From JAVBPE01 sp031549865 (GTDB lineage: Bacteria > Bacillota_I > Bacilli_A > Acholeplasmatales > Anaeroplasmataceae): a stretch of DNA of 64,000 nt. Location of the stretch: NCBI GenBank assembly GCA_031549865.1, contig JAVBPE010000002.1, forward strand, positions 1 to 64,000, read 5' to 3'. The translations under genes were made by a program, and so were the position numbers. Shown here piece after piece: positions 36,001-44,382 of this stretch. Position 1 is the stretch's first letter. The number at the start of each line of letters is the position of its first letter. The notes under the pieces were generated by a model. It made no database searches. It saw nothing but the letters and a program-made list of their open reading frames with translations, and had not been told where the DNA came from.

Positions 36001-36714
36001 CTACCAATCTATAATCGTACTGCCACTAATACCAGTAACTATAGAATAAAAGTTACCAGTTGAATCTTTTAAAAATGTAAATCCTTTGTTAATTTTTGAT
36101 GTTATATTCAAAATCCTTTGCGCATTTGGTTTCCAAACTTTAGGAGTCTTGCCAGTAGATGCAAAATTTCTTAACTGCTTAGCCGCTTCTTTTGTAGTAT
36201 TGCTCGCCATTTTATTATATATAGCTCTAGTAATTCTCTTGCCAACTATATTAAGACCTTCTGCTATTCCGAAAGATGTTAAACCTATAATTATATCTTT
36301 CTTAAGTGTATCCATATTGTAATTCACATTTTCTGATATAAGACTCCCAACTATTTCAGAACCTAAAATACCCGCCAATCTTACTAATACATTTCCTGCT
36401 TGACCAAACGCTCCAGCTAAAACGCCTGTTGTAACCGAACCTAAATACTGCCAGCCAGTTACATCGCCATTAAAAAACTGTCCATCGTTTGCATAATCAG
36501 TGTACATAGTGCAGCCAAATGCTATAAGTCCTCCTATAACCATGGCTAATATAGGGAAATGTCCGTCGCTATCTATATACATTACTGGATTATTCCCACA
36601 GTAACAGTATAAATTTAACCCATTAATAGTATCTGGTTCTAAATAATCCAAACTATCAGGTGAAATAAACCTTCCAATCTCAGGGTCATAATACCTACTT
36701 AAACAATAAAACAT
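36001..36714 (-). CDS. Orphan RHS C-terminal tip related to the tip of the full RHS protein
   Basis: A 237-residue tip: MFYCLSRYYDPEIGRF, INGLNLYCYCGNNPVM and IDSDGHFPILA, then a pre-toxin segment with NDGQFFNGDVTGWQYLG that parallels DDGQMFNGSVSWNEY of the 1502-residue RHS protein, then a divergent end (residues 170-237, GKTPKVWKPNAQRILNITSK). Upstream the DVDLKM core codons remain in frame but a TAA lies just before them. It follows the PIN-like gene by 45 bases and precedes its membrane immunity gene by nine. Probably silent until recombined into the full gene. Confidence 0.75.
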   Translation of the reverse strand: MFYCLSRYYDPEIGRFISPDSLDYLEPDTINGLNLYCYCGNNPVMYIDSDGHFPILAMVIGGLIAFGCTMYTDYANDGQFFNGDVTGWQYLGSVTTGVLAGAFGQAGNVLVRLAGILGSEIVGSLISENVNYNMDTLKKDIIIGLTSFGIAEGLNIVGKRITRAIYNKMASNTTKEAAKQLRNFASTGKTPKVWKPNAQRILNITSKINKGFTFLKDSTGNFYSIVTGISGSTIIDW

Positions 36715-36758
36715 TTTTAAATCAACGTCATTTTCTATGTATAACTTTTATAGTAAGA

Positions 36759-38045
36759 TTAAAACTTTTTTGGTATCTTTAAGTAATCTGCAAACGTCCC
36801 TAATAAATTAGAAGATATTTTTAATTCTATCTCTGCATTTTCTTTTCCAAACAATTCATCCGTTACATAATAAAATTCAACTATGACATTTTTAATTATA
36901 CAGCATGGTTCTTCATCAAGTAATATGTAAATTTCAATTTCATATCTCTGATTAAAACAATAATTAAATCTTACCTCGTCATATTCCGAGAATTTAACTT
37001 GTACATTTTTATTTGGTTGATGAAAATTTTTTATTTTTAAATCTACAAATTTAATTCTTTGAACTCTCTCATCAATTTCCAATTCTAAATTTAATGAATC
37101 AATTAAATCATCTTTTAAGTCATTATACCTTATTACAATTTTAAATTCATTATATAATTCTTTAAATTTTGAAATATTCCTATATTTTTCTAAAATCATT
37201 AATTTGTTGACTCCATTAATTTCACAAAATGAATCATAACTTAAAGGCAAATATCTTATAATAAATTCCTCAAAAGTTTTTATATTAAAATCTACATCTT
37301 TCCTAATATCTTCAATACTCTTTAATAAAACATCATTAAGCTTAGATGGGTCAGAGCTGTTCCTCCACTCACTTTTCCTTTCATTTTCTATAAATAATAT
37401 CTTTTTATATTTAGTCTCCCCAATTATATTTAAAATCTCTTGCCAAATTTGGGCGTCGCCTAATTTATTATTATCTTTTTTGATATCCGATTTCCAAACA
37501 TTTGTTAATTTCCCAATATCCTCGTTATAGAGTATTTTAATAGTATCAAAATTCTTATTATATAAATTGATATTATTTTCAATTATTTTTTCAACCTCGA
37601 AAATATCTTTTAGTTTTTGACTATATTCATTAATTAATATAGAAACTAATTTTTTATTGTCAATCAAGATATCTTTTGTTTTCTCTACAGTTTCAAGTAT
37701 TTGTATATTATAGTTGTCCCATTTTTTATTTTTATAATTACTAAAATTTTTTATACTATTTTCAAATATGGCCAATAATTGTTCTTTATCTCTTTCAAGT
37801 ATATCCTTGTGTATATTCATTATTTTCTTCTTGCCAAAGCCATATTCCTCGAAAACTTTTTTAGGTATAAAAATATCATCTTCGAATAGGTTATCTTCAA
37901 GTGCAGTAAAAACTTCATTTACAAATGTTTTAGAATAATAAAATAAGTCTAAGAATGCATTTGTATCAAAAATAACTAATTCATTTCTACCTATAAGTTC
38001 TTTTCTAACTTCTTTTGAGTGAATTCCGATTTCTAAATCTTCCAT
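36759..38045 (-). CDS. PIN-like (DUF4935-type) nuclease domain protein
   Basis: A 428-residue protein. The start at 38045 (MEDLEIGI) is preferred; a TTG seven codons earlier has no ribosome site, and only a weak GGTG precedes either. The N-terminal PIN-like domain shows the acidic residues of that fold in order: LVIFDTNAFLDLF, IPKKVFEEYGF, KLGDAQIWQEI and ILFIENERKSEWR. PIN domains cut RNA. The C-terminal third is beta-rich and may be a binding domain. It is cotranscribed with the AlbA_2 gene (37-base gap). In this setting a two-gene defence module that cuts RNA on infection is plausible but unproven. Confidence 0.7.
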   Translation of the reverse strand: MEDLEIGIHSKEVRKELIGRNELVIFDTNAFLDLFYYSKTFVNEVFTALEDNLFEDDIFIPKKVFEEYGFGKKKIMNIHKDILERDKEQLLAIFENSIKNFSNYKNKKWDNYNIQILETVEKTKDILIDNKKLVSILINEYSQKLKDIFEVEKIIENNINLYNKNFDTIKILYNEDIGKLTNVWKSDIKKDNNKLGDAQIWQEILNIIGETKYKKILFIENERKSEWRNSSDPSKLNDVLLKSIEDIRKDVDFNIKTFEEFIIRYLPLSYDSFCEINGVNKLMILEKYRNISKFKELYNEFKIVIRYNDLKDDLIDSLNLELEIDERVQRIKFVDLKIKNFHQPNKNVQVKFSEYDEVRFNYCFNQRYEIEIYILLDEEPCCIIKNVIVEFYYVTDELFGKENAEIELKISSNLLGTFADYLKIPKKF

Positions 38046-38082
38046 ATACAACACCAACTTTGCCAATTAATTATAAACAATT

Positions 38083-39261
38083 TTACTCAATAGTTTTGAA
38101 CTCTTCAAAAATTTTCTTCAATACTATTATAACAGATTTAAGTTTTTTAAAGTACTCTATCCTATAACCCGAAATTTCTGGCATTATAATTTTATCTAAT
38201 TGAAAATTTTCGATTTCATCTTTAATTTTTTGCTTATTATAATCTATATAATCGTTAAAACTATTAAATTCTTCTTCATTTTCAAAAATAATTAAATTTT
38301 CCATAAATCGTTTAATTGCAATTGTTTGCTCACTATATTCATCTCTTTTGTCATAAAAGAAATCAAACAGTTTATAATTTAATTCATCTTTTCTATAATA
38401 TCTATACGATAATGGTTCAGAGGTGTTCGCTTCATATAGTTCAAGAAATTTGTTATTCGGTGTAGTAACAAATGCCCTACCACCATCAAGAGATATTCCC
38501 TGAACTGAATATAAGATGGTTTGATGATATTTTATATATACATAATACCACCCTGGAGATGTATCACATTGATTTAAAATAAAAAATACATATGCGTCAT
38601 TTTCATCATCATATACTTCTTCAATTGTAAACTCAGGTCTATTAATATTATAAGTAATTTTGTTTATGCTTTCATACGGTGAAACTTTCCAATTTTCTTT
38701 ATTATCTAAATAATATTCAACTTGACTTAAAGGCGATTCCTGTAGCCTAAACTTTCTTGACCATAATTGTTCTACTTGGTGAATACTTGCACTTTTATTT
38801 ATATCAGTATTACTATCGTTATTTCTTGTATAAATATGATTAGCCCTTATTATTTTACCATGATTTTTCTGAAGACTACCATAATCTTCAGCAAGAAAAT
38901 ATGGTGTATTATAAGAAGCTTTTATAATAACAATATCAAGAAGTTTTCCATCTAGTTCAATATGATCAACGAATACAACAGGTTTATAATCTCCGGCAAA
39001 TTTAACATTTTTTAAAATATTATTGAGATTGACTTGGGTCATCGTTTTACTTTCTTCTAGACCAACAATTTGAAAATCATTTGAAACTCCGTATATTAAG
39101 TAACTATCAATAAATTCCAAATTATTAGCCATGCAAATAACGTCATGTACAAAGTCGACATCATTATCGGTATGTTCTTGCTTAAAATCCCAATTAGTTC
39201 CCTCTTTTTTTGACTTTATTAAAGACCTTATTAAATTTTCATACAAATACATCGCCCCCAT
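38083..39261 (-). CDS. AlbA_2/Schlafen-like domain protein
   Basis: A 392-residue protein. The N-terminal part (about 5-125) fits the AlbA_2 fold: KKEGTNWDFKQEHTDND, FVHDVICMANN and YLIYGVSNDFQIVGLEES. This domain is found in Schlafen-group proteins and in many bacterial defence or regulatory genes, where it binds nucleic acid and sometimes cuts RNA. The remaining 265 residues (for example DENDAYVFFILNQCDTSPGW) are unrecognised. It lies just before the PIN-like gene and after a recombinase remnant. Start 39261 lacks a clear ribosome site; the in-frame ATG three codons later is an alternative. Confidence 0.7.
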   Translation of the reverse strand: MGAMYLYENLIRSLIKSKKEGTNWDFKQEHTDNDVDFVHDVICMANNLEFIDSYLIYGVSNDFQIVGLEESKTMTQVNLNNILKNVKFAGDYKPVVFVDHIELDGKLLDIVIIKASYNTPYFLAEDYGSLQKNHGKIIRANHIYTRNNDSNTDINKSASIHQVEQLWSRKFRLQESPLSQVEYYLDNKENWKVSPYESINKITYNINRPEFTIEEVYDDENDAYVFFILNQCDTSPGWYYVYIKYHQTILYSVQGISLDGGRAFVTTPNNKFLELYEANTSEPLSYRYYRKDELNYKLFDFFYDKRDEYSEQTIAIKRFMENLIIFENEEEFNSFNDYIDYNKQKIKDEIENFQLDKIIMPEISGYRIEYFKKLKSVIIVLKKIFEEFKTIE

Positions 39262-39272
39262 TATGATTTGGA

Positions 39273-39440
39273 TTAATCTCTTAATATATCGTTTACTGCC
39301 TCAAAAAAATCAGAAAAATTCCTTAAATCCTCGACTGAGATAATCACACACTTTGTCTTTTACTATCTTTTTATCTAAATTTGAATCTTTAAATTTAATA
39401 ACATTCACATGTTTATCAAAAATTTTATTACAATAAATTA
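39273..39440 (-). pseudogene. Small remnant with a frameshift
   Basis: Two frames together read a sensible protein end: CNKIFDKHVNVIKFKDSNL, then DKKIVKDKVCDYLS, then after a shift EDLRNFSDFFEAVNDILRD and a stop at 39273. It occupies most of the 300-base gap between the AlbA_2 gene and the recombinase remnant. It may be the tail of a lost gene of the same cargo set. Confidence 0.4.
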
Positions 39441-39570
39441 ATGATCCTTATCCATAATTCCACTGCCCAATACAAATTAACAATAGTTATATACTATTTT
39501 TTATTATATCAAATTAATACATTTATTTCTATATAATAAGAAAAGTCCTGCAAAAATGCAAGACCCAGCG

Positions 39571-40391
39571 TTATAGAGTAATATCTATAAATCTATATGT
39601 TATTTTGATTTCTCTTACTTTTATTCCATCAACCTCTCTTGCATAATCCACATCTATTCTACTTATAAGTTTAAATACAATCTCTTCCGTTAAATCAGTA
39701 AAGTCTATTACTTCATTGATTACAGCCTGTAGTTTATTAATATCAGATTTAATATCTTTTCTATTATCTAGGATGTTTTTAGAATCCATTATTTTTTGTT
39801 GAATGATTTTTTGTTCTTTTTGATAGTCACCAAGTAGTCTATCATATGTATCTTCATCTATTTTCTTTAAAATATAATCTTCATATAGTTTTCTTGTTAT
39901 TTTAAGGATGTCATTTAATCTATCTTGATTTTTATTTACTGAATTAATTAGATTATTATCAATATCATTATTAGATGATTTCTCTTTAATTAATTTATCT
40001 ATAATTTCGTCGTTAGACATTAGTTTAAAGAATTCTTTAATTCTTAATGTAACTATTTCTTTTAAGGTATTATATCCAATATTATTATGGTGTTCACATT
40101 CATCTGGGTGTTGATAATGATTAGCACATTTATAAGTAATAGTTGGTCCTTGAGTCTTAGTTGGTTTTACTGCTAGTACCATTCTTTTGCCACAGTTAGC
40201 ACAAAATACTAAGCGTTTAAAGATGTTTTCTTTATCATGTCTTGGTTTATAGTTTCTTGAATCAATTAGTTCTTGAACCCTATTAAAATCATCTCTTGAA
40301 ATAATAGCTTAATGAGTATCTTTTACTATGATATGATTTTCTAATGGAACTTTAACTCTCTTTTTAGTTTTATAATTTTGAACTTCATTGA
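39571..40391 (-). pseudogene. Truncated serine recombinase with a nonsense mutation
   Basis: About 273 codons from the C-terminal half of a large serine recombinase: NYKTKKRVKVPLENHIIV, a TAA in place of the Glu in the motif THEAIIS, then FKRLVFCANCGKRMVL, YKCANHYQHPDECEHH (zinc ribbon), a coiled coil and IDVDYAREVDGIKVREIKI. It aligns well with the recombinase at 29205-30811 but is clearly diverged. Its 5' end is cut at IS3-like end copy 3 (40389), so the catalytic domain is gone. Confidence 0.8.
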
Positions 40392-40436
40392 AGTTGTAAA
40401 GTAAAAGTAGACAAGGCTAACATCTACTTTTTTTGT
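40389..40436 (+). repeat. IS3-like element end, copy 3
   Basis: Opposite orientation to copies 1 and 2: TGAAGTTGTAAAGTAAAAG then TAGACAAGG and the CATCTACTTTTTTT arm, about ten bases shorter than copy 1 in the hairpin. It abuts the truncated recombinase at exactly the point where the coding match stops. Confidence 0.6.
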
Positions 40437-40466
40437 TTATTTAATTAAATTATTTATTCATGAATA

Positions 40467-40524
40467 GTCCAATGTTAACCTTAGACAATTAGATTATATA
40501 TGGGACAATAGACATAATGTGTCC
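40467..40524 (-). repeat. Att-like repeat, copy C
   Basis: On the minus strand GGACACATTATGTCTATTGT, then after about 20 bases TTGTCTAAGGTTAACATTGG. It matches copy A in both halves and in spacing, and lies upstream of the recombinase remnant just as copy B lies upstream of the recombinase at 30811. Confidence 0.5.
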
Positions 40525-40620
40525 GTTAGGTAAGAAAGTTAAATAAATTTACATAAAAAAAGATTATTGAATATATAACACTTCAATAATCTTCTGCAAA
40601 TACCTTTAATAAGTAAGAGT

Positions 40621-41112
40621 TTATTTTTTAAATAGTTTCGCATAAATAGCTAATAAATCATTGTTTGAACTTATAATCGCGATATTGTTTGATGCAAATT
40701 CAATAGCATTTCCTTTGGCATTTATATCACCAACCAAAAACCATCCTGTTTCCTTATCATAATAAGTTTTTTTTGAAAAGTCATAAAAATCCGAATAATA
40801 TACACCATCTCCAAGTTCATTTATACTTTCAAGCTTAATAATTCCCTTTTTTGATTCTGGAATTATTAGTTTTCTTTTTTCAGCTTGCTTCTCAAAAAAA
40901 TAGCCTCCTAAATATCTAAATATATTCTTTCCTATTGTACCTGTGGGAATTTCAATTGACCAATCAAATAAATATAACCCAAAATTTCCAATATCTAATC
41001 TAGGTTCAAAAATTATTGATTTATCATCATATATATAATTTTTTCCTTCAAAAATTTCATCTGACAATTCCCAATAAAATTTCATTATTTTTTCAGATTT
41101 TTTAGTTTTCAT
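40621..41112 (-). CDS. Putative immunity protein for the tip at 41125
   Basis: A 163-residue soluble protein, 12 bases after the tip and with AAGGAGAG before the ATG. It is rich in aromatic residues: IMKFYWELSDEIFEGKNYIY, LYLFDWSIEIPTG and TYYDKETGWFLVGDI. The family is not recognised, and the role is inferred from its position as last gene of the cassette. Confidence 0.6.
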   Translation of the reverse strand: MKTKKSEKIMKFYWELSDEIFEGKNYIYDDKSIIFEPRLDIGNFGLYLFDWSIEIPTGTIGKNIFRYLGGYFFEKQAEKRKLIIPESKKGIIKLESINELGDGVYYSDFYDFSKKTYYDKETGWFLVGDINAKGNAIEFASNNIAIISSNNDLLAIYAKLFKK

Positions 41113-41124
41113 AAATACTCTCCT

Positions 41125-41955
41125 TTAAGGTCTCAATAAAAAATGTCCAAATATTCTTAATTTATTTATGACTGTTAACTCCCAAGTTCCAGAAACAACA
41201 CGTGGAGATTGACTAATAATATGTTGCAAATCCATAAACCAATCTCCGTCTGCATAAAATGTAATTGCACCATTGTTTCCTCTAACAGCCTTACCATATT
41301 TTATGATTTGTTTTTGTGCTAAAATCGAATCATAATACGGTCTATCTAAGTGTGCTCCTGCGGAGTTCCCATATTTATATTTGCTAAAATGTTGCAATGC
41401 ATATGCTCTTTGTCCATGAATTGATTGCATATATTTAACGCCCCCAATACTTACTGCTGCGCTTAATATACTATTACCGATCATTAATCCATTATAAAAT
41501 CCATTGCCCATTTTATCTTTCATCCAGTTATTACCAGAAAAATATTCTTGTAATTCCGCTGTACCAAAAGCTATACTCAAAGCGCCTGAAGCGATTGCAA
41601 TACCACCTAATACCCAACCAACTGGGCCATATGCTAACAACGATATACCAAGACCAATAGTCTGAATACCTCCTACTGTTGAGGAAATTCCTCCCACTAA
41701 GTGTGCACCAAACAGATTCGAAGCAATGGGTGTTACAGCCCATCCCACAGCCAATCCTATCAAAAATGTTGATATCTCGAAATTTTCACTAGGGTCGCAA
41801 AACATAATCGGATTATTTTTGCAGTATGAATAAAATTAAGTCTATTTATTGTATCTGGCTCCAAATAGTCTAAACTATCAGGTGAGATAAATCTTCCGAT
41901 TTCTGGATCATAATATCTCGCGTTACAATAAAACATAAATGTCTCAAGGAGACTA
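41125..41955 (-). pseudogene. Orphan RHS tip with a frameshifted core
   Basis: The toxin part is an open frame of 226 residues (41125-41805). It has a pre-toxin segment with GPVGWVLGG as in the tip at 24063, then a possible toxin end with YYDSILAQKQIIKYGKAV, RGNNGAITFYADGDWF and LQHIISQSPRVV. Further upstream the RHS core is still readable (FMFYCNARYYDPEIGRF, DYLEPDTINRLNF) but in another frame: two bases are missing inside the NLYSYCKNNP motif near 41830. The DPDGH motif has also become DPSENF. This cassette therefore cannot be fused simply to an upstream core. Confidence 0.65.
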
Positions 41956-41989
41956 TCCTCGTACTTATTATTTACTTATATTTCTTTGT

Positions 41990-42048
41990 AAGACCCGACA
42001 AATAAGCAAAACGTGTGGGTTAATTAAATTTCAACATTTAAAATATTG
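41990..42048 (-). repeat. Cassette-boundary repeat, copy 2
   Basis: AAGACCCGACAAATAAGCAA then AACGTGTGGG and later CAACATTTAAAATATTG, matching 33919-33978. It can fold weakly through ACCC/GGGT. It ends five bases before the stop of the immunity gene at 42053. Confidence 0.55.
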
Positions 42049-42052
42049 CAAT

Positions 42053-42538
42053 TCAATTAAATAGATTTAATAATGCATCAATTTTATCTTTTATAAATGC
42101 TATTTGCTTTTTAGAAAATTGCGAAATATTTATATATTTTAAAGATCCTTTTTTTAATTCAATTATTAAATAATTATTTGAAACAAATTTACTTCCTAAG
42201 AATTTTTCTTTTTCTTCTTTACTAACTTTTCTTATTTGATAGCTTTTAATTTCTAATAAATTGACATGATTATTCCATTCATCAATTCTATGTCTTTTTT
42301 CTTTACAAGACGCAGGATCAATTAATGGTGAAATAATTAACTTTATAGTTTTTTCATCTTCATTAATTATAATTTGTGATTTAGTAGTTATTATAGCTAT
42401 TGTGCCTATTATAACTAATCCTCCAAACAATCCAATAAGCCAGTATAACTTATTTGGTATTAAAAGTAATACTATAAAGCATATTAAAAATGCCAGTGTC
42501 ATCATTGACCATCCAAATGTAGTTTTAAATGATGTCAT
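42053..42538 (-). CDS. Putative membrane immunity protein with a disturbed start
   Basis: About 161 residues from MTSFKTTFGWSMM: two membrane helices (beginning MTLAFLICFIVLLLIP, then LIGLFGGLVIIGTIAII), then a cytoplasmic beta-rich domain (SQIIINEDEKTIKLIISPL). The good AAAGGAG site sits seven bases before an ATG that reads only Met-Lys-Lys and stops, because the following run has six A. With seven A the same ATG would enter this frame. As the sequence stands translation must restart at the overlapping ATG at 42538 or begin at 42583 inside the toxin frame. Confidence 0.5.
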   Translation of the reverse strand: MTSFKTTFGWSMMTLAFLICFIVLLLIPNKLYWLIGLFGGLVIIGTIAIITTKSQIIINEDEKTIKLIISPLIDPASCKEKRHRIDEWNNHVNLLEIKSYQIRKVSKEEKEKFLGSKFVSNNYLIIELKKGSLKYINISQFSKKQIAFIKDKIDALLNLFN

Positions 42539-42558
42539 TTTTTCATGAAGATTCTCCT

Positions 42559-42918
42559 TTAAAATATATAGTCTATTAACCATTCAATTCCATTAGTTAT
42601 ATGTCCTGCAATAGTATTACCGTTAATTTCAAATTTGAAAAAGCAATCTACTAAATAACCAACTGCCATACCTGCAGCAAATCCAATAATCATTCCGGGT
42701 ACTCCGCCAATAGCTGTGCCTATTGCTCCACCTATTTTTCCAGCTACAAAAGCACCTCCGACATCCATGCCTAGTGTAACTAATGCACTTGAAGTAGTTC
42801 TTTGCCATGATGCTCCAGCTGTAAATATTGTACCAACAACTAACGCTCCGATTAATAGAACTCCACCTGTTATTTTCCAAAAATTGCCCCAATCAACTCC
42901 AATCTTTATAGTTGTGAA
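42559..42918 (-). pseudogene. Orphan RHS toxin fragment without core
   Basis: An open frame of about 120 codons reads IGVDWGNFWKITGGVLLIG, then ASWQRTTSSALVTLGMDV and a Gly-rich IGGAIGTAIGGVPGMIIG, ending EWLIDYIF. It has the look of an RHS pre-toxin region, but the RYYDPEIGRF core is absent and a stop codon precedes it. No start codon or ribosome site lies at its head. The next gene overlaps its end. It is probably a toxin cassette that lost its 5' part. Confidence 0.5.
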
Positions 42919-43010
42919 TCTCTACTTAAATATATGATTTAATTACATAATCAAGTATTTAAGATTCTATTCTTATTTGTTTTTATTATAACAAATAATT
43001 TAACTGCATA

Positions 43011-43048
43011 AAAGAAAAAAGGAATTAGATTTATTTTTTTAACTCCTT
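43011..43048 (-). terminator. Terminator hairpin
   Basis: On the minus strand AAGGAGTTA pairs with TAATTCCTT (one mismatch) and is followed by TTTTCTTTT. It would end transcripts coming from the recombinase remnant at 43079. Confidence 0.6.
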
Positions 43049-43078
43049 GAATATAATTTATGAAATTAAATTGAATTT

Positions 43079-43330
43079 CTATCTTTTGAAATCTTTGCTC
43101 ATTATCTCATACTCATGCACAATAATCTGATTGATTAGTTCATTTACTATTTTAGAATTTAATTCTTTTAGATTTTCATACTTACTGATTACTTCTATGA
43201 ATTGACTAATACCTTTTTCTTTACTTTTAATTTCTTGAATGCTTAAATACAACTCTGATACTCTATCTTGAAGTTTGGCTTTTTATTCTTCATAACTAGT
43301 GCCTTCATTTCTCACACGCATAGCGTGTAA
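43079..43330 (-). pseudogene. C-terminal remnant of a third serine recombinase
   Basis: The minus strand reads VRNEGTSYEE, a stop, then KAKLQDRVSELYLSIQEIKS and later LKELNSKIVNELINQIIVHE before a stop at 43079. The pattern (coiled coil, then NELI...I.VHE) is that of the DUF4368-type end of serine recombinases. It is a different lineage from the copies at 29205 and 39571. It fills most of the 490-base gap between two tip cassettes. Confidence 0.6.
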
Positions 43331-43362
43331 TTTTCATATTTGTTCTAAAGCCTAAATATAAT

Positions 43363-43393
43363 AAAAAGATTAGAAAATTTTAACTTTCTAATC
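43363..43393 (-). terminator. Terminator of the immunity gene at 43408
   Basis: GATTAGAAA pairs perfectly with TTTCTAATC around an eight-base loop, with a T run on the minus strand side. It lies 15 bases after the stop. Confidence 0.75.
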
Positions 43394-43407
43394 CTAAAAA
43401 TTAATTA

Positions 43408-43872
43408 TTAAATATTTTTAATTAAAGCTTCATTTTTGCAGTATTCTTTAATTGAATTTTTAATAGTATCATTTAATACTAGATAGATAGTATGTTTACT
43501 TAATCTAGCCATTGTTACACCATATCCATCTAAAGACTTGGTTGCAAAGAATAACCATGTGGTAATCGAACTTGGCGATATGCACTTAATTTCAGTTATA
43601 TCTTCCCATAAGAATTTCCTAATAACTTTTCCAAAACGAATTCTAGATATTCCAGTTTCATCAATACGAATTTTGCACATCATAACTATAATTATCCATA
43701 ATAATAATCCCAAAGGAAGTATTACTAGCATAAAGAAAGCTATAAAACCAAGTATTTCCCACGTAAAATCATTCATTGTAGTTGCAAATACAAACATTAG
43801 TATTGAGCAAAGACTAGTTATTAATAATATTATAAATCCTGGCAAAAATACATAAAATTCATTCTTTTTCAT
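43408..43872 (-). CDS. Putative membrane immunity protein with PH-like domain
   Basis: A 154-residue protein with two N-terminal membrane helices (beginning FLPGFIILLITSLCSILMF, and IAFFMLVILPLGLLLWIIIV). A soluble part follows with the bacterial PH-like pattern IRIDETGISRIRFGKVIRKF, LWEDITEIK and YLVLNDTIK. Membrane-anchored PH-like proteins are a known kind of immunity protein in polymorphic toxin loci. It starts nine bases after the tip at 43882 with AGGAG ahead. Confidence 0.6.
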   Translation of the reverse strand: MKKNEFYVFLPGFIILLITSLCSILMFVFATTMNDFTWEILGFIAFFMLVILPLGLLLWIIIVMMCKIRIDETGISRIRFGKVIRKFLWEDITEIKCISPSSITTWLFFATKSLDGYGVTMARLSKHTIYLVLNDTIKNSIKEYCKNEALIKNI

Positions 43873-43881
43873 TAGTTTCTC

Positions 43882-44382
43882 CTATTTATTTTTTCTTAAC
43901 GAGTTCGTACTTGGTAACGAGTAATATGCAAAGAAACCCGATGCACCTAGACCAACAGCTGAAATTTTAAGTCCATCAATAAATCTATCAACCCATCTTG
44001 CTCCTTCTGTTATTTCAGCTATTGCTATTCCAGCATATACTACAGAGTTAATTACTGCACTTATTCCACCTTGTAATACGGCCGGTAGAAATTCTGCATT
44101 TCCATATGATATCAATTGACCAACTGTATTTCCTATCATTCCACCAGCAAAACTTATTGCAGCAGTAATAAATAAACCAGGTATTCCACCAAATGCCAAT
44201 CCGGCAGCAATTCCAGCTGCGCCTATTGCGCCATCTATAAATCCACCTGTAAAGGCTCCCCAAAAACTCTCTGATTCTATTCTACTAGATGCAGCAGCTA
44301 ACCCATTTATAGTTCCGCTTGCAACAATTCCAAGTATAATTAGTGCTAGAACTGGGAAATGTCCGTCGCTATCTGTATACAT
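43882..44382 (-). CDS. Orphan RHS C-terminal tip lacking the RHS core
   Basis: A 166-residue tip that begins in the final RHS motif (NNPVMYTDSDGH), preceded in frame by SPYWY. A long Gly/Ala/Ile-rich pre-toxin section fills most of it, and only about 25 residues (SGFFAYYSLPSTNSLRKNK) remain beyond, so the toxic part is very short or lost, or the hydrophobic section itself is the toxin. Its 5' junction (minus strand GTCGCCTTATTGGTATAATA) matches that of the tip at 34502. Confidence 0.6.
   Translation of the reverse strand: MYTDSDGHFPVLALIILGIVASGTINGLAAASSRIESESFWGAFTGGFIDGAIGAAGIAAGLAFGGIPGLFITAAISFAGGMIGNTVGQLISYGNAEFLPAVLQGGISAVINSVVYAGIAIAEITEGARWVDRFIDGLKISAVGLGASGFFAYYSLPSTNSLRKNK

Noticed and set aside
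20505..40436. CRISPR-like direct repeats
   Set aside because: The three copies are far apart, differ in orientation and carry a promoter and hairpin as in an insertion sequence end; no regular spacers exist anywhere in the window.
43882..44382. The tip at 43882 as a holin or independent membrane protein
   Set aside because: It starts with the RHS motif NNPVMYTDSDGHFPVLA and has no start signal of its own, so it is an RHS tip whose pre-toxin part is hydrophobic.
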